Assembly: GCF_017939625.1 (NCBI RefSeq) | Contig: NZ_JAGKTC010000001.1 | Span: forward strand, 900,519-964,518 | DNA: 64,000 nucleotides | From: Pseudoxanthomonas helianthi | GTDB taxonomy: Bacteria; Pseudomonadota; Gammaproteobacteria; Xanthomonadales; Xanthomonadaceae | Direction of reading: 5' to 3' | Shown here: one piece after another, positions 1 through 8,604 of the stretch | Position numbering within the stretch: position 1 is the first letter of the stretch | Layout of the letters: every line of letters begins with the position of its first letter | Notes under the pieces: generated by a model | Seen by the model: the letters and a program-made list of their open reading frames with translations, nothing else | The model's database searches: none | Told to the model about the DNA's origin: nothing | Translations under genes and position numbers: made by a program

Positions 1-775
1 ACGGCTCCTTCAGCAGCAACACGCCCAGCAGCAGCGCGACCAGCAGATTGAAATAGGTGATCACGGTGGCGCGCGCCGGGCCGGCTTCGGCGATCAGCGC
101 GAAGAACAGCAGGAAAGCCAGCGCGGTGCAGACCAGGCCCAAGGTCACCACCGCTGCGCTGGCCTGCAAGCCGAAGTGCGCCGGCCATGCCGCCGTGGCG
201 AACGGCACGTACAGCAACGCGGCCAGCCCCAGCGACGCGGCGATCACGCCGAGCGGCGGCACGCCGGACAGGCCGCGGTTGATGATGATCGGGCCGATCG
301 CGTAGCCCACCGCCGCCAGCAGCGCCGCGCCGACCGCCCAACCGTCGGACAGGTCGATATCCAGTCCGACCAGAGCGACGACACCGCTGAGTCCGACCGC
401 CAGGCCCAGCGCGCGACGCGAGTCGAGCCGTTCGCGCCCGGTCAGTGCGAGGATGCCTGCGGTCAACACCGGGACCGTCGCGATCAGCAGGCCGGCGGTG
501 GAACTGTTGATCCGAGTCTCCGCATGGCCGAGCAGCCACCACGGCCCGCTGATTTCGACCAGGGTGAACGCGAGCAGCGCCTTCCAGTGGCGCAGCACCG
601 GCTTCAACTGACCGCGCGACGCCGCTATCGGCAGCAGCAGCGCCGCGCCGATCAGGGTGCGCGCGAACGCGACGAACACCGGCGACATTTCCATCACCGC
701 GACGCGGATCAGCAGATAGGGAATGCCCCAGATCACGCCCAGCGCGAGGAACAGCCACCAGCCACGCCGGCTCAT
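1..775 (-). CDS. DMT-superfamily (EamA) transporter, 3' end cut by window edge
   Basis: Inner-membrane exporter of the drug/metabolite transporter superfamily; the substrate cannot be told from sequence. The reading frame starts at the ATG at 775 (MSRRGWWLFLALG) and runs off the left edge with about 258 codons visible. The translation is a near-continuous series of hydrophobic helices separated by short loops. It has the EamA-like start 'GVIWGIPYLLIRVAV', an internal 'VALVGLDIDL' at the junction of the two EamA halves, and 'ATVITYFNLLVALLLGV' in the second half. EamA proteins usually have about 290-300 residues, so only the last helix or so is missing. It is followed on the same strand, upstream, by an MFS exporter. 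Family assignment is firm, function is inferred. Confidence 0.85.
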   Translation of the reverse strand, partial: MSRRGWWLFLALGVIWGIPYLLIRVAVMEMSPVFVAFARTLIGAALLLPIAASRGQLKPVLRHWKALLAFTLVEISGPWWLLGHAETRINSSTAGLLIATVPVLTAGILALTGRERLDSRRALGLAVGLSGVVALVGLDIDLSDGWAVGAALLAAVGYAIGPIIINRGLSGVPPLGVIAASLGLAALLYVPFATAAWPAHFGLQASAAVVTLGLVCTALAFLLFFALIAEAGPARATVITYFNLLVALLLGVLLLKEP

Positions 776-941
776 GCGCGCACCTTCGCGCCCGCGATGC
801 GATTCCGTCCCACGATTCCGCTGGGTTGCATGGACCTTTCCTCGGGGTTTCGGCCGCGACGCGATGGCACCCGCCAATCGATCGCTTCAGGCCAGGATGG
901 AAAGATACAGGCTAACGGCCCGGGTTCTCACCCGTTGCGAT

Positions 942-2189
942 TCACGCGCATTCCGCGCACGCGTCTTCGCGCGCATCGACGCGCGCCGCCCACGCATAGA
1001 CCAGCAGACCCAATGCCGCCATGGCGGCGCCGACGAAACCGGTCGAGGTCCAGCCCAGGCCGGCGCCGATGGCCAAGCCACCCAGCCACGGGCCCAGCGC
1101 GTTGGCCGCATTGAACGCGGCATGGTGCGAAGCCGCCGCCAGCGTCTGCGCATCGCCCGACACGTCCATCAGGCGGATCTGCAGCACTGGCGCCATCGCG
1201 CCCATCACGCCGACCGCGACCGCGCCGGGCAACACCGTCCAGGACGAGCGCGCGGCCAGCGGGAACAGCAGCAGCACGACCACGGCCCAAGTCAGCGCCA
1301 ACGCGACGCCGCGGAAACCATAACGGTCGTACAACCAGCCACCGGTGATGTTGCCGATCACGCCGCCGAGACCGATGGCCGCCAGGCCGAACGGAATCCA
1401 GCTTTCCTCCACGCCGGTCACGTACACCAGCGTCGGCGCCAGATAACTGAAAACGCAGAACAGGCCGGAGAAACCGATCGCCCCGATCAACAGCGCCTGC
1501 CACACCGGCAAACGGTTGAACGCGCGCAGTTCCGCGCGCACGCCGGCCTTCACCGCCGGCACGGCACCGGCCGGCAGGAACCACGCGGTCAACAGCACCG
1601 TGGTCAGCGCCAGCAGCGACACGCTGGCGAACGCCCAGCGCCAGCTGATCGCCTGGCCCAGCCACGTCGCCAGCGGATTGCCGACCAGCATCGCGATGGT
1701 CAGGCCCATCATGATCAGGCTGACCGCCTTGCCGCGTTCCTCGGGCCGGCTGATCGCCGCGGCGGTCAACGCGGACACGCCGAAAAACGCGCCATGCGGC
1801 AGGCCGGCGATGAAACGGAACACCAGCAGGCTGTGGTAATCCGGCCCCAGCGCCGAAGCGAGGTTGCCCAGCGCATAGAAACCCATCAGCGCCAGCAGCA
1901 GGGTCTTGCGCGGCCAGCCGCCGGCCAGCAAGGCCAGCAGCGGCGCGCCGACCACCACGCCCAGGGCGTAGGCGCTGATCAGGTGGCCGACCTGCGGTTC
2001 GCTGACGCCCAGGTCGCGTACCAGGTTCGGCATCAGGCCCATGCTGGCGAATTCGCTGGTGCCGATGGCGAAGCCGCCCACGGTCAGGGCGAACAGGATC
2101 AGCGCGCGATGGCCGCGCGACAACGCGACCGTGGCCGCTCCGGCATTCGCGGGGAGGATCTCGGAGGACATGCCGGCATTGTTGTGCAT
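942..2189 (-). CDS. MFS transporter, DHA1/AraJ-like exporter
   Basis: Twelve-helix major facilitator of the DHA1 drug or sugar efflux group (AraJ/YdhP-like), predicted to act in the inner membrane. The 415-residue protein begins with a short polar tail and then 'GHRALILFALTVGGFAIGTSEFASMGLMPNL', typical of this group. The loop between helices 2 and 3 carries 'GGWPRKTLLLALMG' (MFS motif A region), and 'GGWLYDRYGFRGVAL' is the matching repeat in the second half. Length is normal. A second in-frame ATG at 2171 is a possible start; neither has a strong ribosome binding site. It is divergent from the DUF1615 gene with 132 bases between. Substrate unknown. Confidence 0.87.
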   Translation of the reverse strand: MHNNAGMSSEILPANAGAATVALSRGHRALILFALTVGGFAIGTSEFASMGLMPNLVRDLGVSEPQVGHLISAYALGVVVGAPLLALLAGGWPRKTLLLALMGFYALGNLASALGPDYHSLLVFRFIAGLPHGAFFGVSALTAAAISRPEERGKAVSLIMMGLTIAMLVGNPLATWLGQAISWRWAFASVSLLALTTVLLTAWFLPAGAVPAVKAGVRAELRAFNRLPVWQALLIGAIGFSGLFCVFSYLAPTLVYVTGVEESWIPFGLAAIGLGGVIGNITGGWLYDRYGFRGVALALTWAVVVLLLFPLAARSSWTVLPGAVAVGVMGAMAPVLQIRLMDVSGDAQTLAAASHHAAFNAANALGPWLGGLAIGAGLGWTSTGFVGAAMAALGLLVYAWAARVDAREDACAECA

Positions 2190-2321
2190 TGCAGCACCCA
2201 GGTGAACCCCTCGATGCGGAATTCAGCGGTGCATTCGTATGCCAGCGATGCTTGAACGCCGCACAACGCCATCGATCGGCCCCGCTTGTGGCCGATGGAG
2301 CGGGACAGGTATTGATATGGC

Positions 2322-3443
2322 ATGGCCGAACCACCCCCTGCCCCGCGCCTTCGCCGCGCGCATCTCCCCTGCCTTCCTGCCATCGCGGCCTTGATGCTTT
2401 CCGCGTGCGCGATGCAGCCGCAAACGCCCGAACGCAGCCCCGACGACATCCGCGCCGAGATCGCGCGCAAGCTGCCGGCCAGTCTGGCCGACCGCCGCGG
2501 TTGGGCCAACGATGTCTATGTCGCATTGGTGTCGCAGGACATTCCCGCCAACGCGGCGAACATCTGCGCGGTGCTGGCGGTGACCGAGCAGGAATCGACC
2601 TACCAGACCAACCCGCCGGTGCCGAACCTGGGCCGCATCGCGCGCGAGGAAATCTACCGGCGCGCGGGCGAACACCACGTTCCGCGTTTCGCCGTCGATG
2701 CGGCATTGAAGATGAAGTCGCCCGATGGCCGCAGCTATTCCGACCGCATCGACAGCGTGCGCACCGAGAAGGGCCTCAACGACATCTACGTCGACATGAT
2801 CGCCGAGGTGCCGCTGGGCAAGCGCCTGCTGGCCGGGCTGAACCCAGTGCACACGGCAGGACCGATGCAAGTCAGCATCGATTTTGCCAGGGAACACGCG
2901 GATGGTTATCCGTATCCGCTGGAGCCGGGCAAGACGATCCGCGACGAGGTGTTTACCCGGCGCGGCGGTCTCTACTTCGGCACGAAGCACTTGCTGGGCT
3001 ATCGCACGCATTACGACGTGATGCTGTACCGCTTCGCCGACTTCAACGCGGGCTGGTATGCGAGCCGCAACGCGGCGTTCCAGGCGGCGGTGGCGAAGGC
3101 CAGCGGCATCGACCTGCAACTCGACGGCGATTTGCTCGCACCCGGCGCGTCGATGGGCAAGCCCGGAGGCACCGAACGCGCGGTGCGTTCGCTGGGCGGA
3201 CGCCTTGGCATGGACGACCGCACGATCCGCCGGGCGTTGCAGCAGGCGGATTCGCTGGACTTCGATGAAACCGATCTCTACCGGCGGGTGTTCGAACTTG
3301 CCGACCGCAGCGCCGGCCGGCCACTGCCTCGTGCTGTGCTGCCGGGGATCAAACTGCAAAGCCCGAAGATCACCCGCAACCTGACCACTGCGTGGTTTGC
3401 CAATCGGGTGGACGCACGTTGGAAAAGTTGCATGAAGCGCTGA
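2322..3443 (+). CDS. DUF1615-family lipoprotein
   Basis: Predicted outer-membrane or periplasmic lipoprotein of unknown function. The N-terminus is short and basic, followed by a hydrophobic stretch ending in the lipobox 'LSAC' near residue 29. The mature part has blocks I associate with DUF1615: 'AVTEQESTYQTNPPVPNLG', 'AGPMQVSIDFAREHADGYPY', 'FTRRGGLYFGTKHLLGY' and 'RFADFNAGWYASRNAAFQ'. The conserved E near 'TEQES' and the phrase 'GPMQVS' recall lysozyme-like folds, but this is only an impression. At 373 residues it is family-sized. Its 3' end lies 18 bases from the convergent vsr-like gene, so it marks the left border of the low-GC island. Confidence 0.8.
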   Translation: MAEPPPAPRLRRAHLPCLPAIAALMLSACAMQPQTPERSPDDIRAEIARKLPASLADRRGWANDVYVALVSQDIPANAANICAVLAVTEQESTYQTNPPVPNLGRIAREEIYRRAGEHHVPRFAVDAALKMKSPDGRSYSDRIDSVRTEKGLNDIYVDMIAEVPLGKRLLAGLNPVHTAGPMQVSIDFAREHADGYPYPLEPGKTIRDEVFTRRGGLYFGTKHLLGYRTHYDVMLYRFADFNAGWYASRNAAFQAAVAKASGIDLQLDGDLLAPGASMGKPGGTERAVRSLGGRLGMDDRTIRRALQQADSLDFDETDLYRRVFELADRSAGRPLPRAVLPGIKLQSPKITRNLTTAWFANRVDARWKSCMKR

Positions 3444-3461
3444 ATCTTTCCCGTTTCTCCC

Positions 3462-3869
3462 CTATCTATCTTTAGTTGCGCAGCAAACTCGGTCGGCACA
3501 CGCCGTGACATCAAGTTTGATCTCGTGCTCCCAAATTCGGATTACAGTCCAACCGTTGGTTCTAAGCCAACGGAAATTTCGCCGATCACGGATACGATTA
3601 CCCTCGATTTTTTCCTGCCAGAAAGGAGTCAGCTTGGCTTTCCATCGATGAAATTGATAGCCATGCCAAAAGTCACCATCGACAAACACCACAACCATCG
3701 CACGTGGAAACACAATGTCAGGCCTGCCCGGGAGGGTCTTAACATGCTTGAAAAAGCGCAGCCCGCGACGGTGCAGTTCCGAACGCAACACGCGCTCGGG
3801 CTTGGTATCGACACCCCGGATACGCGCCATCAGGGCGCTTCGCTGCGCGGGCGTCATAACATCAGCCAT
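3462..3869 (-). CDS. vsr: Very-short-patch-repair (Vsr)-type DNA endonuclease
   Basis: Vsr endonucleases nick 5' of the T in T:G mismatches that arise when 5-methylcytosine deaminates, so they accompany C5-cytosine methyltransferases. The 135-residue protein starts MADVMTPAQRSALMARIRG and shows the family blocks 'RSALMARIRGVDTKPE', 'GRPDIVFP' (the Asp matching catalytic D51 of E. coli Vsr), 'FVDGDFWHG' (catalytic FWH) and 'RDRRNFRWLRTNGWTVIRIWEHEI'. The zinc-binding cysteines of E. coli Vsr are absent: Cys of GCFWH is Asp here, and the later ligands are replaced. I chose the ATG at 3869 because an AGGG ribosome site lies just upstream. It is divergent from the adjacent methyltransferase, which fits a repair partner. 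It lies in the low-GC island. Confidence 0.9.
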   Translation of the reverse strand: MADVMTPAQRSALMARIRGVDTKPERVLRSELHRRGLRFFKHVKTLPGRPDIVFPRAMVVVFVDGDFWHGYQFHRWKAKLTPFWQEKIEGNRIRDRRNFRWLRTNGWTVIRIWEHEIKLDVTACADRVCCATKDR

Positions 3870-3905
3870 GCTGACCCTGAAAAAAGCCGGGCAAAAGGTA
3901 TGTAT

Positions 3906-3919
3906 CGTCTCTTGAGACG
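3906..3919. promoter_or_regulatory. Perfect palindrome between vsr and dcm
   Basis: CGTCTC-TT-GAGACG, two 6-base arms around TT, in the 187-base divergent region between the vsr-like and methyltransferase starts. Its position suggests an operator for co-regulation, as C-proteins do in other restriction-modification systems. No controller gene is seen nearby, so the role is inferred from symmetry and location only. Confidence 0.35.
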
Positions 3920-4056
3920 GAGACACTTCACGATTCTACTTCGCCCATAGGAGCAGATGGCGATGTCGTTCATAAACTAGACGAGCGGCCTTGGACAGGT
4001 GCAGGCCAACCCCAAGCCTGGTAACCTGGCGGCGGCACGGTAGCGGAGCAGCGCGC

Positions 4057-5010
4057 ATGAGGGGGCTTGACATTTTTTGCGGCGGGGGCGGCAGCAGCGC
4101 CGGGGCGCGTGCTGCAGGCGTCGAAATGGTGGGGGCCGTAGACATGTGTCCGGTCGCAACCGATACCTATCGGGCCAATTTCAAAGACACTCATGTGGTG
4201 ACAGGCCGCCTGGAGCACATCGTGCTTCCAGCACTTAGGAAACAGGTAGGATCGATCGACATCCTGCTGGCCTCTCCAGAATGCACCAACCACACATGCG
4301 CAAAGGGCGCTGCTCCACGTAGCGAGGAAAGCCGAGCTACAGCGTTATATGCCGTCCAATATGCACGCGCGTTCCGACCCCGATGGATTGTTCTAGAAAA
4401 CGTAGTGCATATGCGCCCCTGGTCGCGCTATGGGGAGCTTAAGCACGAACTGCAGAATCTGGGGTACCACATCGCTGAACAGGTTCTGGATGCCTCCGAC
4501 TACGGCGTGGCGCAGAGCCGGAAACGGTTATTCTTGGTCGGCGATCTCAAGGGGCAGCCCGGGGTGGTGGACCGAAAACGGTCCGGGCCGCGTAAGGGCG
4601 CCAAGTCGATACTGGACAAGCTTGGTACTTGGGATACCACACCATTGTTCACCGATAAGCGAGCTAAAGGTACCCTGGCCCGCGCACATCGGGCCATGGC
4701 AGCCTTGGGTCCGGATAAGCCCTTTCTCATGGTCTATTACGGTAGTGACGGTAGTGGGGGCTGGCAACCATTGGAACGGCCCCTGCGAACAATCACGACA
4801 GTAGACCGCTTCGCGTTGGTCGAGCCGTCTTTGGACGGGCACCGGATGCGGATGTTGCAGGTACCCGAGCTTCAACGGGCTATGGGCTTTGACGACACCT
4901 ACCAGCTTGAAGTCGGCACCCGCCGGGATCGAGTCCGGATATTGGGCAACGGAGTTTGTCCACCCGTCATGACCGAAGTGGTAGCGGCTCTGACCCGGAA
5001 CATGGCCTAG
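4057..5010 (+). CDS. DNA (cytosine-5) methyltransferase, divergent SPEC-motif class
   Basis: Predicted to transfer a methyl group from S-adenosylmethionine to C5 of cytosine within a specific DNA site. The 317-residue protein shows the ordered C5-MTase motifs: I 'LDIFCGGGGSSAGARAAG' (AdoMet binding), IV 'LLASPECTNHT' (catalytic Cys in the variant S-P-E-C rather than P-C-Q), VI 'ENV', VIII 'QSRKRLFLVG', IX 'RPLRTITTVDRFAL' and X 'GNGVCPPVM'. The region between VIII and IX, about 75 residues, would hold the target recognition domain. I start at ATG 4057, directly before motif I, with GGAG upstream. It is divergent from vsr and precedes the ATPase and receiver genes on the same strand. The recognition site cannot be read from the sequence. 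Confidence 0.92.
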   Translation: MRGLDIFCGGGGSSAGARAAGVEMVGAVDMCPVATDTYRANFKDTHVVTGRLEHIVLPALRKQVGSIDILLASPECTNHTCAKGAAPRSEESRATALYAVQYARAFRPRWIVLENVVHMRPWSRYGELKHELQNLGYHIAEQVLDASDYGVAQSRKRLFLVGDLKGQPGVVDRKRSGPRKGAKSILDKLGTWDTTPLFTDKRAKGTLARAHRAMAALGPDKPFLMVYYGSDGSGGWQPLERPLRTITTVDRFALVEPSLDGHRMRMLQVPELQRAMGFDDTYQLEVGTRRDRVRILGNGVCPPVMTEVVAALTRNMA

Positions 5011-5121
5011 TAGGCGACTAGTCCCTGGCAGGCTTTTTGCATGGCAAGATGCTAGCAACGCCTTGGGGAGCACAGAATCTCCCGTGCGCCCTTTCATATG
5101 GCCTAGGGATTCAACGACTAC

Positions 5122-7296
5122 ATGAGCGACGACTCGGCTTTCCGATTCCGGCCCAAGGCGCGAATTCTGCGCCTTCTTGGCGATGAGCTGATCGGCAATC
5201 AACGGCTAGCCATCTTCGAGCTGGTCAAAAATGCCTACGATGCCGACGCCGAGGAGGTAGTGGTAACGCTAGCCCAGCTTGGCACGCCATCAGCCTCGAT
5301 CACCGTAAGAGATGATGGCGATGGAATGGACGAGGCGACAATACGCGACGTTTGGTTCGTACCTGGGGCCGATCATCGCGGTCGTCAGCGTAGAGAGGGC
5401 CGACGTACTCAACGTTTTAGCCGCCTGCCGCTAGGAGAGAAAGGTCTGGGTCGGTTCGCCGTCCATAAACTGGGCGAGCGGATCCGATTGGTCACGCGCG
5501 CGATTGGTGACCCTGTCGAACGTCAAGTAGAGATCGACTGGGACAAGATTCTTGGCGATGGCTATCTCGAAGACTTGCAGTTACAGGTTGGCAAGCGCGA
5601 GCCAGTCACATTTCCAGGCGACAGCCATGGAACTGAGGTGGTAATTGAAGGACTAAGGCAAGACGAGTGGACACGGGGCGATCTGCGCCGCCTTTATCGA
5701 CAAGTGACATCGATCTGCTCGCCCTTCGCCGCCGAGCGTGAATTCTCTGTCGAATTGAAGCTCCCAGGCCGGGAAATCGACCTCGAAGGCCTGCCCACGG
5801 TCGGCGATATCCTTGACAAGGCGCTGTGGCATTACACCTTCTCGCTCGACGAACAGGGACAATTCACCTGGACGTACGCGTTCATCAACCGCCTCGTCGG
5901 CGTGGATCTAGCAAACCGCACTGTGAACGGAATGCTGCAGCCGCTGCAACTAGACGATCAGGCCGATGAAGCTGCTGAGGAAGCAATGCCGCGCAAACAA
6001 CGCCGCGGCAAGGGTCGTAATAGGGTCGTGGTCGATACTGATTTTCTAAAGGGCATTGGCCCCTTAGAAGGCGAGTTCTTTGTATTCGATCGAGACAAGG
6101 AAGTGCTTACCAGGATGTCCGAACCGGATCTGATGACCCGCTATTTGAACGAGAACGGCGGGATACGCGTCTATCGCGATGCGATACGCGTTTACAACTA
6201 TGGCGAGCGAGGCGACGATTGGCTGGGGCTGGATCTACGCCGTGTGAACCAGCCTACGATTCGTGTAAGCCGGAATGTTGTACTGGCTGCAATCAATCTG
6301 AGTCTTGAACACAGCACGGATCTGGTAGAAAAGACTAATCGAGAAGGTTTCGTCGAGAACGACGCCTATCGTCGACTGAGGCGGATCGTACTGGCATCAC
6401 TTGCCGCGCTTGAAGCCGAACGGCAGGACGACAAGGACCGTTTGCGACAGTTATTGGGGAAAAAAGAGGGGATAGAGCGCTTCGATGCCAGCCCTCCAAT
6501 AGAAGCCTTGCGGAAGGAAGCCAAGCGAATCCAGGTTGACGAGGCCTTGGAACCATTCATCAACCGCATTGAGGCGGAATTCGACGCATTGAAAGATACC
6601 CTGGTTCACGCGGGATTCTCGGGCATGGGACTAGCGGTCGTCTTCCACGAGATCGACCGAGGCGTTCGCGAACTACTTGCAGCGTTCAAATCTGGCGGTG
6701 AGAGATCGGCACTAGAACGCAAGGCGATCGACTTGTCGCAGCTACTAGACGGGTTCAGCACACTGCTACGGCGTAGTGGCCGCAAGTCGATGCGGGCGTC
6801 CGAACTCATACGCCAAGCACGCGATATATCCGTGGCTCGTTTCCGTTATCACCAAGTTACTCTTCACTGCCCAATTCTCGAAAATGCCTCTCAGGACTTT
6901 GAGGCAGTTATGGCTCGCGAGCTCATGGTAGGCGCGTTGACCAATCTGATCGACAATGCGCTGTACTGGCTGCGAGTCCGCTGGCCCGACGTATCCGCTG
7001 GCGAGCCATCGGCTCGCAAGATTCATATTGGAACAAGTCTCGATCTGGAAGGTGGCCCTGCGATTATCGTCGCTGACAACGGGCCTGGCTTCCGTGATCT
7101 GCCCGAACTGTTGACCAAGCCGTTCTTCACTCGACGTCCGGACGGCATGGGCCTGGGGCTGTACTACGTGAAGCTCGCAATGGAGCTATCTGGGGGGACT
7201 TTGCAGTTTCCAAGTGCTGCGGATGTAGGCCTGTCGGATGAATACGACGGCGCAATCATCGCGCTGGTCTTCAACAATACCAAGGGAGGTGGTTGA
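5122..7296 (+). CDS. Double-GHKL protein: MutL/HSP90-like ATPase domain plus C-terminal histidine-kinase-like module
   Basis: A 724-residue soluble protein with two separate GHKL ATP-binding domains. The first (residues about 20-220) has 'FELVKNAYDADA' (motif N, E33/N37), 'RDDGDGM' (64-69) and 'GEKGLGRFA' (105-113), as in HSP90, MutL and MORC proteins. The middle is a long mixed region with a basic patch near 'PRKQRRGKGRN'. The C-terminal third resembles a histidine kinase: 'GMGLAVVFHEIDRGV' offers a phosphoacceptor H509 followed by E510, then 'NLIDNALYW' (N box), 'DNGPGF' (G1) and 'DGMGLGLYYVKLAMELSGG' (G2). No membrane segment is seen, so it should sense something in the cytoplasm, perhaps DNA state. 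Its stop overlaps the start of the receiver gene (TGATG), so the two are translationally coupled. Low GC like its neighbours. Function inferred. Confidence 0.85.
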   Translation: MSDDSAFRFRPKARILRLLGDELIGNQRLAIFELVKNAYDADAEEVVVTLAQLGTPSASITVRDDGDGMDEATIRDVWFVPGADHRGRQRREGRRTQRFSRLPLGEKGLGRFAVHKLGERIRLVTRAIGDPVERQVEIDWDKILGDGYLEDLQLQVGKREPVTFPGDSHGTEVVIEGLRQDEWTRGDLRRLYRQVTSICSPFAAEREFSVELKLPGREIDLEGLPTVGDILDKALWHYTFSLDEQGQFTWTYAFINRLVGVDLANRTVNGMLQPLQLDDQADEAAEEAMPRKQRRGKGRNRVVVDTDFLKGIGPLEGEFFVFDRDKEVLTRMSEPDLMTRYLNENGGIRVYRDAIRVYNYGERGDDWLGLDLRRVNQPTIRVSRNVVLAAINLSLEHSTDLVEKTNREGFVENDAYRRLRRIVLASLAALEAERQDDKDRLRQLLGKKEGIERFDASPPIEALRKEAKRIQVDEALEPFINRIEAEFDALKDTLVHAGFSGMGLAVVFHEIDRGVRELLAAFKSGGERSALERKAIDLSQLLDGFSTLLRRSGRKSMRASELIRQARDISVARFRYHQVTLHCPILENASQDFEAVMARELMVGALTNLIDNALYWLRVRWPDVSAGEPSARKIHIGTSLDLEGGPAIIVADNGPGFRDLPELLTKPFFTRRPDGMGLGLYYVKLAMELSGGTLQFPSAADVGLSDEYDGAIIALVFNNTKGGG

Positions 7297-8564
7297 TGTT
7301 CGGCTCTGGTCGTATTGTCGTCATTGATGATGAAGAGGCCTATCTGACGCAACTAGCCGGGACGCTTCATCGGATGGGAGTGCCCTGTATTCCCATTCAT
7401 TACACCGGAGGTATACCCGAAGACGCTGGATGGCTGAGCGGTTGTCGTATCGCATTTTGCGATCTGCATCTGATGCCAGCAGCAGCGAACATCAAATCAA
7501 ACTATGCGGCCATCGGGTCACTTCTGGACAGAATGGCTACGAAGGAATCTTCACTGCTACTAGTGCTCTGGACTAGGTACCCAGAGGATGCTGCCGGGCT
7601 GGAGGAGTATCTCGCCGAGCGACATCCGGACTCCGTTCCCGCGACGATTCTGCCATTGGATAAAAAGGATTTCGGGGGGGATCGCGGCGCTGATCTGCCG
7701 AATGCGGTACGTGACAAGCTGCAGGGCATTCCGCAGCTGCGTGCGCTCTACGAGTGGCAGGATGATGTGTCCACTGCTGCGGCCGCATGTGTTGGATCGT
7801 TAGTAGGCTTGGCTAGGGGTATGGACGGAGACATGAATGGAAGCCTGGACAAAGTCCTTAGCGCGCTTGCTCAGAAAGCTACTGGCGTGGAGATTGCTGC
7901 TGCCCATCCAGGCGCTGCATTGCAGGACATCCTTTCGGCGTTGCTAGCAGATCGACTCTCTCACCTGCCTGAGGACGCACAGCACGATGAACTTTGGAAG
8001 AAAGCCATGCCAAGTGCAATGGCTAGCACTAAGTGCGGGGCTGCCGTCGTTGGAGGTGTCGCAGCAATCAACACGGCACTGCATATCGCCCATCCGCATG
8101 GCGAACATATGAGTGGCCGAGACCGCGGCGCCGTGATTGCCGTGCCATGCCCCAGCCTGTTCCGGCATCGTTTTGCATCCAATGAGAAAGCAGTACGGGA
8201 AAAGTTCGCCATCAAGCACGATACGCCCGTGAGGTGGGTTGGCATACAGATAGAGGCCAGCTGCGATCATGCTCAACGTAAGTCGTTGAGCATTCCATAC
8301 ATATTGGGTGCAGAGGTCGCATCAGATACGAAACCTACCAATAGCAGTCCCGCCGTATGGAAGTCTCCGGTATTCCTCTCTGAGAAGAAGGAAGCGGTCA
8401 AGATATTCGCGAATGTTGGATTGACTACCTCCATATCATGGAAGCGAGCGGAAGGTAGGTCGGTCCTCTATCGGTTTCGCGATCCGTTGGTGAGCGCCCT
8501 GACTGTAATCAAGGCGCAACATGAGATGCGTCCCGGCATCATTTCGCTCGACGGACGCGATTGA
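7296..8564 (+). CDS. Response-regulator-like protein: receiver domain plus unrecognised C-terminal domain
   Basis: 422 residues from the ATG at 7296, which overlaps the kinase-like gene's stop by one base. Residues about 5-130 form a receiver domain: acidic pair D11/D12 in 'VVIDDEE', phosphoacceptor candidate D56 in 'IAFCDLHL', Thr in 'LLVLWTRYP', and Lys in 'LDKKD'. The remaining 290 residues match no output domain I recognise. No helix-turn-helix, GGDEF, HD-GYP or nuclease motif is visible; there are alanine-rich helices around 'LVGLARGMDGDMNG' and 'LSALLADRLSHLPEDAQHDELW', and a region with 'NTALHIAHPHGEH'. The natural reading is that the upstream double-GHKL protein phosphorylates it and the C-terminal part acts on the methyltransferase or nuclease. 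That is inference. Confidence 0.8.
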   Translation: MFGSGRIVVIDDEEAYLTQLAGTLHRMGVPCIPIHYTGGIPEDAGWLSGCRIAFCDLHLMPAAANIKSNYAAIGSLLDRMATKESSLLLVLWTRYPEDAAGLEEYLAERHPDSVPATILPLDKKDFGGDRGADLPNAVRDKLQGIPQLRALYEWQDDVSTAAAACVGSLVGLARGMDGDMNGSLDKVLSALAQKATGVEIAAAHPGAALQDILSALLADRLSHLPEDAQHDELWKKAMPSAMASTKCGAAVVGGVAAINTALHIAHPHGEHMSGRDRGAVIAVPCPSLFRHRFASNEKAVREKFAIKHDTPVRWVGIQIEASCDHAQRKSLSIPYILGAEVASDTKPTNSSPAVWKSPVFLSEKKEAVKIFANVGLTTSISWKRAEGRSVLYRFRDPLVSALTVIKAQHEMRPGIISLDGRD

Positions 8565-8604
8565 TCGCGTGGCGACTTCTTCGAGTATCTAGTCAGCTGT
8601 CTAA

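Noticed and set aside
723-2255. 510-codon frame antisense to the MFS gene
   Set aside because: Low-complexity Arg/Gln-rich translation with no family features; a shadow of the real gene.
3525-3950. 141-codon plus-strand frame antisense to vsr
   Set aside because: Lies opposite the conserved Vsr motifs and has no features of its own.
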